From NCBI GenBank assembly GCA_019671135.1, contig JAHRHY010000010.1:2150926-2214925 (forward strand): 64,000 nucleotides of DNA. Reading direction: 5' to 3'. The stretch's first letter is position 1. Every line of letters starts with the position of its first letter. Shown piece by piece: positions 52,930 to 63,867 of the stretch. Both the position numbers and the translations under genes were made by a program. Source of the stretch: Linnemannia hyalina. Lineage: Eukaryota; Mortierellomycota; Mortierellomycetes; Mortierellales; Mortierellaceae. The notes beneath the pieces were generated by a model. That model saw only the letters and a program-made list of their open reading frames with translations, did not search any database and was not told the DNA's origin.

Positions 52930-54285
52930 TCCTTTCTCTCAACAGTAATTGTGATAGCAATGTCGCAGAGCCTTACGAACGTTTGGTCAAGAATGTGCAG
53001 AAGTGTGCAGGGCGTTTTACAGGTGTTCTCGTGAGCGTTCTATAAGCGTTCTTGATAGAGGTCTGTGGCGTTCTTGTGGACGTTCTGTGAAGGAGATCTC
53101 TTGTGTGGCAGATCTTGCGATGGCACTGGTAGTGGTTCTTGCAGTAGTTGTTGCGAGCGTTGTGAATGCTGTTGTGAGCCTAGAGTCTTGAGGTAGGATA
53201 AAATGTGTTTTTTGTGTAAGGTGCTGGATAGGTGCGACTTCTTTTTATATGTGAAGAGGGCTGTAAACAGATCGAGTTTTTGTCTTTTGGGCTTGGAGAG
53301 TTCAGGAAGAAGAACTGGGACCGCCAAAGGATCAGGGCAAGTAGAGGCAGCAGTAACAGAAAACATCAAGGGCCTGTTGAAAAAATGGGGTGTGCTAAAG
53401 GAGGGGAGCTAGGAAGAAAAAAAGAAGGGGGATACAACCTGGGTGCAGAGATGGGAAGAGGGAGTGAAAGCTAAACAACGACAGATGCTATTGAGTGGGG
53501 GAAAAAAGGGACGCTAGAAATAAGCAGGAGAGGCCAGCAAGACAAAGAGGAGACGAAGACAGAGGGGGAAGCAAAAAAAAGGGGGGGAGGATCACAAAAA
53601 AAAGACGGGGATGCAGATGGAAATGCAGAAAAAAGAGATGGGAATACAAAAAAAAAGGGAGGGACGAAAAAAATCTCAGGGGAGGGACAAAGAAAAAGAA
53701 AGAAAAAACACGCAAGGGGGGGAAGGAAAAGAATGTTAGGGAGAGAGCGACAAAAAAATGTCTGGGGAGGGACATTTAAAAAAAAAGTGGGAATGCAAAA
53801 AAAGTAGATGGACATGAAAAAAAAATTGGCGGAAAAAAGTTGAGATGAAAAAAAAATGGGAGGACGCCGAGCAAAAGATGGGATGGACGGATGCAGGGTG
53901 AGAAAAAGGGGAAAGATGCCGAAAATTCCAAGTGCTATTCAACTGAACAACTGGCTTGTGGCAGCCAAGCGTTCATAGCGACGTTGCTTTTTGATCCGGC
54001 TCTTTTGATGGGCGAGTGAACTTATCTTCCTCCACCTGCGCTAACACCTACCGACAATGCATGAAAATGCCATACATATCCCACAATATCAAGCAATCTG
54101 AATCTTTTGAAGTTCTGAGAAGTATGGGGATGGAATTAACGAGAAGAAAGAGTCTGTTTTCTTATTTTGCACCACAGAGCAGATAATAAACAGTATCGGC
54201 TCATGTGACGTGCTTGGTTGAGCGTCTCTTCGTTAAATAAAAAGGGATAAATAAAATAAACCCGTACCGCAACAGTTCTTAACTA
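52930..54285. other. No gene seen; long purine-rich tract
   Basis: From about 53395 to 53905 the plus strand is almost only A and G (AAAAAAAGGGGGGGAGG-like blocks). It gives long but meaningless ORFs of Lys/Arg/Glu/Gly or Phe/Pro/Leu. 52985-53190 has repeated GTTCT/GCGTTCT words. No promoter or coding signal is clear. Confidence 0.6.
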
Positions 54286-55160
54286 AAGTGCTCCAATCAA
54301 TTGATCAACCAAAACGCGATTTCGACTTTTTTTTTTAGATGCTCTTTCGTCATCTTTGCAATCAACCCCGGGATGCCACTCGATGATTCCTAGACTTCGT
54401 GGTCATGCTTCTGTTGGAACTATATCCACGTTGGCAATGACGTCATCATGAATTATTTTTTTTGAATTCAAAAGGTTTGGTTGATCAATTGATTGAAAAT
54501 CACGATCTTCAAGTTCATCGTCTCTGCCATGGTCATTCAGTATTTTATTGGACCGCCTCTGCTTTTGATCAATGCATCTATGCGTTTGGGCATGCTCTTG
54601 TACAAATCAGGCAGAAGGTTAGGGGGGAGATTATTCCAAATATCCTGCACGCGTTCCCAGAGCTCATCCAAGCTTTTCGGCGCCTGTTCTTGTTGGGCAA
54701 GTCGCTGTTTTATATAAGCCCAAACGTGTTCGATAATGTTGAGGTCCGGGGAGTTGGCTGGCCAGTCGAGAACAGTGAACTCCTGCTCGGCAAGCCATTG
54801 TTGTACCACGTTTGCTGTATGTACTCGAGAGTTGTCCTGCTGAAAGATCGATTCCGAAGGATCCATTCCGTTCCAAGTGAATGAGTTGAGAACATAATCG
54901 TTGAGGAAGGTGAGGAAGAATTCCGAATCCAACGTCCCATGGATCCTGCTTAGGTCTCCTATTCCGTAAAAAGTGATGCATCCCCAGACCATCATCTTCC
55001 CTCCTCCACCTTGTGGCGTTAGACGGACTTGATGAGGCAGCAGACGTTTGTGCTCCTGGCCGCTGTAATAGTACTTCCTGCCAAAAGACCCCACGCGACT
55101 GATCATGCTCTCATCAGAGAACATCGCACGTTTCCAGTCATCTACTGTCCAGTCCTTATG

Positions 55161-55357
55161 TGTCACGAGACAAGAGCTTGCTCTTGTGACTTCGCCCTAA
55201 CGAGTATAAAAGGGCCTTAGATAGCAAATCTATAGCTCTTTACTTGGTATCGCCAATACAACATACTCTTTAACCTATTCCTTATACTCATTTCTTAGTC
55301 CTTGATCAAGGTTCTCTTTATCTACTTCATTCTATTGCTTGGTCTGCTTTCTTGACA
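55161..55357 (+). repeat. Gypsy-3 5' LTR
   Basis: 197 bp, TGTCACGAG...TTCTTGACA. It contains a hairpin (ACAAGAGC-TT-GCTCTTGT) at its start and TATAAA at 55205-55210. Confidence 0.95.
55205..55210 (+). promoter_or_regulatory. TATA box of the gypsy-3 LTR
   Basis: TATAAA followed by AGGGCC. A start about 30 bp downstream would put ACTTGGTAT at the 5' end of the RNA, as needed for self-priming. Confidence 0.6.
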
Positions 55358-55573
55358 ATACCAAGTTATACACCTAAAGAACCTTGGATCAAACTTTGTC
55401 TGTTTTCTATTGATATACTTCAGCGCTCAAAAAAAAAAAAAAAAAAAGGCCTTTTCCACAACAAAACCAAACCCTATCTTCTTCAAGTTCTTTCCTCTTT
55501 TACTACCATCTTCTGTACACAACCCACTACCCTCAGAAACTACAACAACTCTTCACTTTCCGTATCAACTACA

Positions 55574-56874
55574 ATGCTACCCGATAGTGAGATCCTTACA
55601 GCCAACGCGCGCTTCCAAGCACTGATGGACCGAGTAGCCACACTTGAACAAATAGTTCAGACGGTCGCTCCCTTGCAAGCCAAAGTCACCGAACTCGAGG
55701 AGACTGTTCAGAAGTACCGTGATATGCTGGACTTCATTCTTTCGAACGAAGATTTCTTCACAAGCCTGACCGTCAACCTCAACCCTCGATTACTCAGCCT
55801 CGAATCCAACGTCCAGAAGATGACGTCACAATTACCACCCATCACTCGCGCAGAACTAGGCAAACTATTTTAAGATCACAAAACCGATGTCACCAACACA
55901 GTGAGTGCCATCTTCCAATCAACTACACCTCACTCCAGCAATAGCTCCCCTTCGAGGCCAAAAGTAGCACCCCCCGCAGTCTTCTCCGGCAAGCGTGAAG
56001 ATTGGAAAGGGTTTCAGGCTCAGCTGGAACTCTTCTTCGTTGCAAACGAGACCCTCTATCCTAACGACCACGACCGCATTGTGCTGGCTATCTCGCGCCT
56101 CGGTGATACTGCAGCGTTCAAGTACATGCAGAGATACGTTCCGTCCTTCAAGTTGCCTGTCGAGGAGAGACCCGCATGTATTTCTAACCTGGATCAGTTC
56201 TTTGCTCTTATGAGTAAGAACTTTGGAGTCTCCAATGCTCACGTCCTAGCAGAAACCCAACTCCGTCAACTTAGACAGCGCGGTTCTGCCATCGACTATA
56301 CAAACCGTTTCGTCAACCTTGCAGCGGATACAGCATGGAATGATAGTGCAATGATTTCACAGTTCCGCCTCGCCTGAAGGAGTCTGTTCAAGAAGCCATG
56401 GCAAACTACCCCGAGCCACCTACCTTTGCCGAGTTTTCACAATTGGCTATCGACATCGACAACCGACAGTACGGCTATGCAGTGACCCGTTCCGGCAACA
56501 AATCTTCCAGCACTCCGTCCCGTTCCACCACTGCCCACACTTCTACTACCACTCAAGCCTCATCCACCCCAGCTACCGCGTCCACCCCTGCTACCTCAGC
56601 TCCCGCGACCACTTCGATGGACATGGATCTCTCGCATGCTCGCCATGGTCCTTTGCCACCGTCTGAGCGTCTTCGTCGTCAAAAGGAAGGACTGTGCACC
56701 TACTGTGGTTCAGCAGATCATTGGCTTGACGACTGCCCCAAGAAACCTGCAAAGCCCTCGTTCAAGAACGCCCCAAAGGCAACAGCCTCGATCTCGGCCT
56801 TCAGCCTACACAGACTAGCGACCAGCCCGATGCAATCTCTTTCCAATTGGAAAAAGATTCAGCCTAGACAGTAA
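55574..56874 (+). pseudogene. gag: Gag of gypsy-3 with stop and frameshift
   Basis: It starts at the ATG at 55574 (MLPDSEILTANARFQ) with a coiled-coil start (LEQIVQTVAPLQAKVTELEE). An in-frame TAA lies at 55871. The capsid domain follows (FSGKREDWKGFQAQLELFF ... RQRGSAIDYTNRFVNLA), then a one-base shift near 56375 (FRLA | LKESVQEAM). A CTYCGSADHWLDDC zinc knuckle lies near 56695. The breaks may be sequence errors, because the LTRs look identical. Confidence 0.82.
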
Positions 56875-56881
56875 AGTTGGA

Positions 56882-59800
56882 GTGTGTCTGGGCGAGCTGT
56901 ATAACAAATCTCCAAATGATCCTCTGCTATCCCCTATTACTATTCCAATCACTCTTCACTTCCAAAACTCCTCACTACCAGTCCATGCAATGATCGACTC
57001 AGGAGCAACCATCTCATTCATTCATCAAAATCTAGCACAACAGCACAATCTTCCACTAGCACAACACTTACTACAAATATCTCTTGCCAATGGTTCAACA
57101 CATACCTCTCATCACGCCACCACATTGGTTATGCAATCCCACTCACAACACTTTTCCACACACACTTTTCAACTCATTGCACTTGGCAATTATGCCATTA
57201 TTCTTGGCATGGACTGGCTCCGCTCACACAACCCATATATCGACTGGAGAAACGAACCATTACTATGCCATGCCTCCATCAGCACACACTCGACAAGCTT
57301 TCCCCCCTTGCACAATCAACAATGCCTCGATCCATCCCTGCCTTCCAGGAACAAGACCGAATCCTTCTGCCACCTTCCAAACCCAAATCCACTTTAGTCC
57401 CACCAAGTACACCTCAGGATCCAACCAACTATCCAAATCCGCCAAGAACCGATCAGCAACCAACATCTCCATTATTAGCAATACACAACTCCGTCAGATC
57501 CTCAAGACCAATCAAGGAGTCGGATACATGCTCGACGTCTCCCGAATCGAAGAACTCGCCAGCGCAACCACCAACGACAACTCTATCCCTGAATCAAAAC
57601 CCACAGTCCACTGCCCGAGAAATATGCCGAGTATGCTCAGGTATTCTCCAAGATGCAAGCCGACAAGCTACCGCCACATCGACCCTATGATCACAATATC
57701 CCTGTGGTCGAAGGAGCCACCGTGCCATTTGGACCAGTATACAACCTATCACAAACAGAACTGCAAGTTCTACACGAATATATTCAAGAAAACCTTGCAA
57801 AAGGGTTCATCCGTCGATCCGAGTCTCCAGCTGGCGCCCCGTCCTTTTTGTTAAAAGAAAGACGGTTCTCTCCGCCTCTGTGTCGACTATCGAGGCCTCA
57901 ACAAGGTGACTGTCCCCAATCGATGCCCTCTGCCACTGATCTCCGAAACTTTCGACCGACTAGGCAAAGCCAAGTATTTCACCAAGCTCGACATGCGAGG
58001 AGCATACAATCTTCTCCGCATCAAGGAGGGCGACGAATGGAAGACCGCATTCCGCTGCCGCTATGGCCACTTCGAGTATACAGTCATGCCCTTCGGACTA
58101 ATGAACGCTCCCGGAACTTTCCAAGCTTTCGCCAACGACGTCCTCCGCGATTACCTAGATGACTTTGTCGTGCTATACATTGACGACATTCTCATCTACT
58201 CCGACACCCTTGAGGAACACTACCGCGCATGTCCGCAAAGTTCTCAGCAAGCTTCCAAGGACGCTGGTCTATGCTTAAAACTCGAGAAATGTTCGTTCGA
58301 CAAGGACAAAGTCGAATTCCTCGGCTTTGTGATCGGAACTGACGGTATTTCTATGGACCCCGCCAAGGTTGCCGCCATTCGCGATTGGCCCACTCCCTCT
58401 TCCGTTTCGGATGTCCAGTGCTTTCTGGTTTCTCCAACTTCTACCGTCGTTTTGTACGGAAATACTCCCATATCGCCGCGCCTCTCACCGCGTTACTCAA
58501 GAAAATACTAACTTTGTCTGGACCGCTATCGCACAAGCCGCTTTACGGAGCTCAAGTCACGCTTCATGTCTGGCCCCGTCCTTCGGCATTTCCAACCAGA
58601 TCGCCCCTGCATCATTGAAACTGACGCTTCTGACAAGGCCCTCGGCGCTGTCTGCAGTCAGCGTGACCAAGATGGACGCCTACATCCTATCGCTTACTAC
58701 TCCGAAAACTCTTGCCTGCTGAACTCAACTATCAGATCTACGACAAAGAACTCCTTGCCATTGTGTCTGCCTTTAAACATTGGCGACACTACCTGGAATT
58801 CTCGCCCGCTACCACGGAAGTCATCACCGACCACAGAAATCTTGAGTACTTTACCACCACGCGCCAATTGAGCCGCCGTCAAGTCCGCTGGTCTGAAATC
58901 TTGTCTGACTACAACTTTACCATCCGTTACCGCCCTGGCTCCCAGAATGCCGCTGCCGATGCTTTGTCCCGGCGGGACAACCCTGGAGAGGGAGGTGCGG
59001 CCCAGCACGGCAAGACCGAGATGACCCTCCTACCGCCGATCCAGATTCTGAACACCATCCAGGCCCGGTCACTGCAACCAGAGACGCCAGCGATCCAGGA
59101 AAAAATCAAGACACTAATCCCCGATGATCTATAACTTTGGTCCAATACTCGCCAAGACCGCAAAGTCGAACTCGGACAATGCCCAGTACTCAATTCAAGA
59201 TGGGCTACTCCTGCGGGATGGCCTTGTCTGCGTCCCCGACGATCCCGAACTCAAGAAACAAATCCTTCAAGAATGTCACGACGCCCCAACCGCCGGTCAT
59301 TTTGGAATCACCAAGACCTCAGACCTTGTCAGTCGAACATTTTACTGGCCTTCCATGTGGCGTTACATCAAGGACTACATCAACGGTTGTGACACCTGCC
59401 AACGGACAAAGTCATCCACTCACAAGCCTTATGGACTTTTACACCCCTGCCTGTACCCGATCGCCCCTGGACCTCAGTATCGATGGATTTCATCACCCAA
59501 CTCCCGCCCTCAAACGGCTATACGGCATCTAGTGTTTTTGTGGACCGATTCACCAAGATGGCACACTTTGTCCCCACCTACGACAACATCATGCACAGGA
59601 TACGGTCCGTTTGTTCCTAGAACGCGTATTTTCAGCCCACGGTCTCCCGGATGACATTGTTTCTGACAGAGGCGCCACCTTCACTTCAGCCTTCGTTTCC
59701 ACCATGTCAAGTCTCTGGGGATCAATCAGAAGCTTTCTACCGCCTACCACCAACGCACCGATGGGACAGACCGAGAGAGTAAATTCAATACTGGAACAGT

Positions 59801-60555
59801 ACCTACGAGGGTATATCGACTATCAGCAAACGGACTGGAGCACCCTTCTACCGATAGCAGAATTTGCATACAACAACGCAACACACTCAACAACAAAAAA
59901 CAACACCATTCTTTGCCAACCTCGGCTACCATCCGAAATTCACCATCACCATCCCAAGAGTCTCGAAGGACAATGTCCCCAGCCCAGGAACGCGTCCAGG
60001 CCCTAAGAACCTCTATGCGGAGATGCAACTCAATTCCACACCGCCATTGAACAGCATGCCAGGAACTTCGACACCAAGGCCCCAACCACAACCCAATCTG
60101 CAAGTAGGAGATCTTGTATGGCTAGACGCCCGGAACCTCCAACGAACAGACCATGCAAGAAGCTCGACCATAAGCGCATGGGCCCTTACCGTATTCTCGA
60201 AAAAATCGGCACTCGATCCTTCCGTCTCGATTTACCACCAACGACCAAGCTACATCCTGTCTTTCATGTAAACTTACTTGAGCGTGCGCATCCAGATACG
60301 ATCCCCGGTCGAGCCTCAAAACGACCTCCTCCGCTTGTCGTCTCCGGCGATGAGGAGTACGAGGTTGAGGCCATTTTGGATTCACGGATCAGGCGCAACC
60401 ACCTTGAATACTATATACATTGGAGAGGCTACCCCGTATCCGAACGAACCTGGGAACCGGCCGCCTGTGTCAAGAATTCCCCGGACCTTGTTCGCGAGTT
60501 CCATCTGCAACACCCTCACAAACCCAGCCAAAGGCCTCTTGGAACTCGGCCCTAG
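56882..60555 (+). pseudogene. pol: Pol of gypsy-3, frameshifted
   Basis: Pieces in changing frames: protease IDSGATISFIHQNLA (near 56994), RT with [10 protein letters not shown] (near 58180), RNase H (ETDASDKALGAV near 58618; [10 protein letters not shown]), integrase zinc domain (CHDAPTAGHFG ... CDTCQRTK), integrase core (VSDRGATFTS near 59660) and a chromodomain (YEVEAILDSR ... IHWRGYPVSERTWEP) ending at the TAG at 60553. At least six frame changes are needed to follow it, so it cannot be translated as written. Confidence 0.85.
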
Positions 60556-60565
60556 AGGGGGAGGT

Positions 60566-60762
60566 TGTCACGAGACAAGAGCTTGCTCTTGTGACTTCGC
60601 CCTAACGAGTATAAAAGGGCCTTAGATAGCAAATCTATAGCTCTTTACTTGGTATCGCCAATACAACATACTCTTTAACCTATTCCTTATACTCATTTCT
60701 TAGTCCTTGATCAAGGTTCTCTTTATCTACTTCATTCTATTGCTTGGTCTGCTTTCTTGACA
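60566..60762 (+). repeat. Gypsy-3 3' LTR
   Basis: Identical to 55161-55357 by eye; followed by the TTATG duplication. Confidence 0.95.
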
Positions 60763-61545
60763 TTATGCTCCTGTGCGAATGTAAGCCGATCCCGTACATG
60801 ATTCGGTTTAAGATCAGGCTTCCTCTGTTGGACGTATGCTCTGATTCATTTCTGCAGTAGATTCTTTCGGACCGTCTCAACATGCACCTGCACTCCATCC
60901 GTTGCTTGGAGGAACCGTTGGCCTTTGCGGAGTGTTGTCAGCTGGCCAGTCTTGAATTCACGAGCGAGAACTTCCTTTGTCCTTGGGGAGACCTTGTCCT
61001 GTCGACCCACTTTGGGAGGAGGAATGTTTTCCTTGTTTTTCTTCCTGATGTTGACTGCAGATCCGATCGAGATCCCGACTGATTTGGCCACCTGCCTGAC
61101 GGATCGACCCTGAATTAACTGTTGCGTGGCATCGTGTGTTTTGGAGGGTGCTGTTGGTTTGTTTTTCCCAGTTGGATTGTTTGGTTGTGGCGGCATTCTG
61201 ATTGGTGGATGGAGGAATAAAAGAAAATAACGATGATGAAGAAAAAGAGTTGTAAGAAAGTTGATGTAGGAGCAGAAGAACTTGAAGATCGTGATTTACA
61301 ATCAATCGATCAACCAAACCTTTTGAATTCAAGAATTTTTTCATGATGACGTCATTACCAATATGGGTCAGGATTGCATACAAGCATGACCACGAGTCGT
61401 GGGAATCATTGAGCGGCATTCCGGGCCTGATTGCAAAGATGATGGATGAGCATCTCAAAGAAAACGTCGAAATCGCGTTTTTGTTGATCAATTGATTGGA
61501 GCACTGTAGTTCCATTGAACGCGCAATAGAAAATTTTCGCAGATT

Positions 61546-61585
61546 CAATTTTCCTTCGTTGAATAACCTCCACGAAGGAAAATTG
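61546..61585. repeat. Perfect 14-bp inverted repeat
   Basis: CAATTTTCCTTCGT and ACGAAGGAAAATTG around a 12-nt loop, between the Tc1 end and the promoter of the PIF/Harbinger gene. It may be part of that element's terminus or a regulatory site. Confidence 0.6.
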
Positions 61586-61668
61586 ATTGAAGGAAAAATG
61601 AGTGTTTCGCAGGAATTTTTCAGTCGTACATGCTGCGGTCAGAAGAAAATAGGCTTCTGACCCCAGCA

Positions 61669-61674
61669 TATAAA
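61669..61674 (+). promoter_or_regulatory. TATA box ahead of the PIF/Harbinger gene
   Basis: TATAAA in CAGCATATAAATGGCC, 68 bp before the ATG at 61737. Confidence 0.5.
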
Positions 61675-61736
61675 TGGCCAGCGGCATTGGTCAGTAATCT
61701 TTGTGTATAACTGAAAACACCTATCAATATTTCCAA

Positions 61737-62770
61737 ATGTCGGCCGCACTCAGATTCCACCTATACCTGGAGGAGCTTATTCTCAATGGAGAGCTGGATG
61801 TGGACGTATTGTTCGACGATGTCAGCCAGGCCGCGGATGAGGATGTGGGTGAAGACGAGAATGAGGACGAGGATGAGGATGAGGATGAGGATGAGGACGA
61901 GAATGAGGACGATGCTTTTGGGGTTTACCATGAACCAGGACCAGAGGAGGAGCAGGAGATAGAGGTGGAAGACGACGACGTGGAAAATGGCGACGTGGCG
62001 GACAACGGATATATACGACCGCCATTGTTTCGTGGGTCATTCCTACCCGGCGAACGATTCAATTTACTGCTTGTGGATGATGAAGAGGCCAAGGAGCAAC
62101 TACGCTTTTACAGGAACAACATTATTGACATCGTCGTTGCCCTCCGACTACCAGATCTGATTGTCACTCGATCCAGAGACAAGGTTTGGTCAGTTGAGGC
62201 ACTTCGCCTTGTGCTCTATCGATTCGCATCTCCATCCAAGCTCAGTCGAATGTCGTCAGTATTTCATCGCAGTAGCGCGACGATCTCAAGGGTTATCAAC
62301 TGCACATTCTTCTGGATCATGGAACATTGGCACAAGGTTCTTGACTGGGACACGCTCCGCCTCACTCCGGAAAACTGGAAGAATACGCTCTTTGGTGCAG
62401 CCTGAAGACTCGCGGCTTATGTGGCAATATTTTCGGCTTCATTGATGGAACTCGCCGTCCTATTTGCAGGTCATGTGTTGGGCAGGAAGGACAATACAAT
62501 GGCCATAAGAAGCAGCACACCTTGAACTACCAAAGCGTGGTTGCGACGGACGGAATCATGATCCATTTGAGCAAGGCATTTGACGGCACCCACAACGACA
62601 TCAAGATGTTTGCTCTGACAGGAATGGATCGCTTACTGGAGTAGCACGCATACAACACTCAAGGGCGGCCATTGGCGATCTTTGGCTACGTGCGTACCAG
62701 CTCGGGGCTCATGTTCTTGTCCAGTACGACGAGTATCCGGGTATGTCTTGCGATATATTAAGGTTTTATC
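61737..62770 (+). pseudogene. PIF/Harbinger-type transposase, frameshifted and truncated
   Basis: It starts at the ATG at 61737 (MSAALRFHLYLEEL). A long Asp/Glu run (about residues 38-65) follows. The middle carries RMSSVFHRSSATISRVIN and DWDTLRLTPENW. A one-base shift near 62400 leads to GNIFGFIDGTRRPICR (first catalytic Asp), QYNGHKKQHTLNYQSVV, a TAG near 62643, and a second shift to LRAYQLGAHVLVQYDEYPG. The second Asp region (usually GDxAY) is damaged and the Glu region is missing, cut by the 62788 repeat. It belongs to a different branch from the TE-1/TE-2 transposase. Confidence 0.82.
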
Positions 62771-62787
62771 ATACGTACACAAGTAAC

Positions 62788-62923
62788 TGATGAGACAAAG
62801 AGAGGGATTGTATTAGGCACACCAGGTACAGTCTATTATGCTGTCCCTGGTATGTAGCTTAAGGGTAGTCTAGTCTATTGTCTCCATCTATCTTAGGGTG
62901 CCATTAGGCGAATATGCGACAAC
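62788..62923. repeat. Possible solo LTR or short MITE, second copy
   Basis: 136 bp, TGATGAGACAAAGAGAGGGA to AATATGCGACA; partner of 1220-1354. The ends agree and the middle is diverged. Confidence 0.4.
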
Positions 62924-63173
62924 TCCCTCCCAAGGGAAGGCTGAAAGCCGCCCTGGAAAGAAATCACGCATAGAGGCTTCATGGTTGAGGATTAAAAAAA
63001 CAAAAGATCCTCCTGTGCAATGGAGTGCACAGACTAATTAATTTCAGACCAAAAAAGCAGTGTGAAAAGGTCTTGTGGAGGTAAAACCACAGGGGAAAAA
63101 TATCTTCACATATGGTTCAAGAGGAAAGCAGAAAATACCTCTTGCTATCATTCACTTCATTCTGTGATGTTAT

Positions 63174-63356
63174 TTACGTTCGACCACGCTTGCGCGTGTC
63201 AGTAGTGCTGATCTCCTTACTACCCTCTTCGATCGTACTTCTTAACTGGCGCTTGCCACTGCGGTTTGCTGCTTGATCGGTGGCTCCGTTAGCATTATCT
63301 GCATCACCGCGCTTGCGCTTACGCCCTTGTTCGGCATCATTGGCAGTACTGTCCAT
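63174..63356 (-). CDS. Short basic protein or exon, unknown
   Basis: About 60 codons from an ATG next to the transposon terminus (MDSTANDAEQG). It is rich in Lys/Arg with RKRKRGD and KRGR clusters like nuclear localisation signals. The open frame continues upstream through the GCGGCC terminus, which is probably chance. It could be an exon of a host gene interrupted at 63358. No family is recognised. Confidence 0.3.
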   Translation of the reverse strand: MDSTANDAEQGRKRKRGDADNANGATDQAANRSGKRQLRSTIEEGSKEISTTDTRKRGRT

Positions 63357-63400
63357 AGCGGCCCCTTCATGTGGCTGCACCAAGCGTTGATCATATCATG

Positions 63401-63476
63401 AGTCGATCGGTCGTATTATGAGTCGACCGATCGTGCCAAGAGTCGACCGATCGTACCAAGAGTCGACCGATCATGG
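63401..63476 (+). repeat. Four 20-bp tandem repeats with GTCGACCGATCG
   Basis: AGTCGACCGATCGTACCAAG-type monomers start at 63401, 63421, 63441 and 63461; the first reads AGTCGATCGG. They lie 28 bp inside the terminus at 63373, where subterminal transposase-binding repeats are often found. Confidence 0.85.
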
Positions 63477-63837
63477 TCTGACTATGTTGTAGGACGCGAC
63501 AGGTTTATACTTGTATTTTGCCACAACAGTTTTTAAGGTAGTTTATGTTACGGAATCAGGGGTTCGAAACGGGTGGATAGAGCGGTCGTTGCACTCCCAG
63601 TTGTTGATGGTTCTTGGGGATCCTTTTAAAATAAAACACGAGTTCACTCGTTGCACGCACTGAAAATGATGGTCAGCTAACGTTGGCCAGTTGCTCTGTG
63701 AAAATGTCTTTGGAAAAAGGCAAAGAGTAAAAGAACCACCGCGCTTCCCTTTTTCTACATACGCAGCAACTACATTAAGATGGTGGATTAAGGGGTAGGA
63801 ATCGGTAACATTTGTGCTATAATCACGTGTATCACCA

Positions 63838-63867
63838 GGACGAAGAGTACATAAGGACTCTTCGTCC
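63838..63867. repeat. Perfect 11-bp hairpin
   Basis: GGACGAAGAGT and ACTCTTCGTCC around ACATAAGG. It is followed by AATTAAACAGACC and T/C-rich sequence, as in the promoter part of an LTR, possibly of a retrotransposon that extends outside the window. Confidence 0.6.

Larger units (their letters stand above)
55161..60762 (+). mobile_element. Gypsy-3: chromovirus of the self-priming type
   Basis: Two 197-bp LTRs (55161-55357 and 60566-60762) that I read as identical, with TTATG duplicated (55156-55160, 60763-60767). A purine tract precedes the 3' LTR. The domain order is gag, protease, RT, RNase H, integrase, chromodomain, with several frameshifts. Right after the 5' LTR, ATACCAAGT (55358-55366) is complementary to ACTTGGTAT (55242-55250) near the expected RNA start. 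Confidence 0.94.
54537..61196 (-). pseudogene. Tc1-type transposase, interrupted
   Basis: The N-terminal part starts at 61196 (MPPQPNNPTG) and contains a helix-turn-helix region (RSVRQVAKSVGISIGSAVNIRKK). A TGA at 60846-60848 lies in frame (LLQK*IRAYVQQRKPD). After gypsy-3 removal the frame continues FAQEHKDWTVDDWKRAMFSDES. The catalytic core has D in FSDES, D in FQQDNSRVHTA and E in NSPDLNIIEHVW, a DD34E set. It ends at 54537 with GPIKY. The TGA and the insertion inactivate it; otherwise the residues are conserved. Confidence 0.87.
54286..61506 (-). mobile_element. Tc1/mariner element split by gypsy-3
   Basis: Inverted terminal repeats of about 228 bp (54286-54513 and 61280-61506) start AGTGCTCCAATCAATTGATC-like and are flanked by TA (54284-54285, 61507-61508). 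The transposase gene is on the minus strand. Gypsy-3 with TTATG duplications interrupts it. The repeats contain a second inner conserved block (GATTTACAATCAATCGATCAACC versus the left copy), typical of long-repeat Tc1 elements. Confidence 0.9.

Noticed and set aside
53488..53815. Phe/Pro-rich and Lys/Gly-rich ORFs
   Set aside because: They follow from the polypurine tract; no start context or domain.
61822..62040. His/Pro-rich ORF opposite the Asp/Glu run
   Set aside because: Antisense of the GAGGAT repeat coding for the acidic stretch of the PIF/Harbinger transposase.
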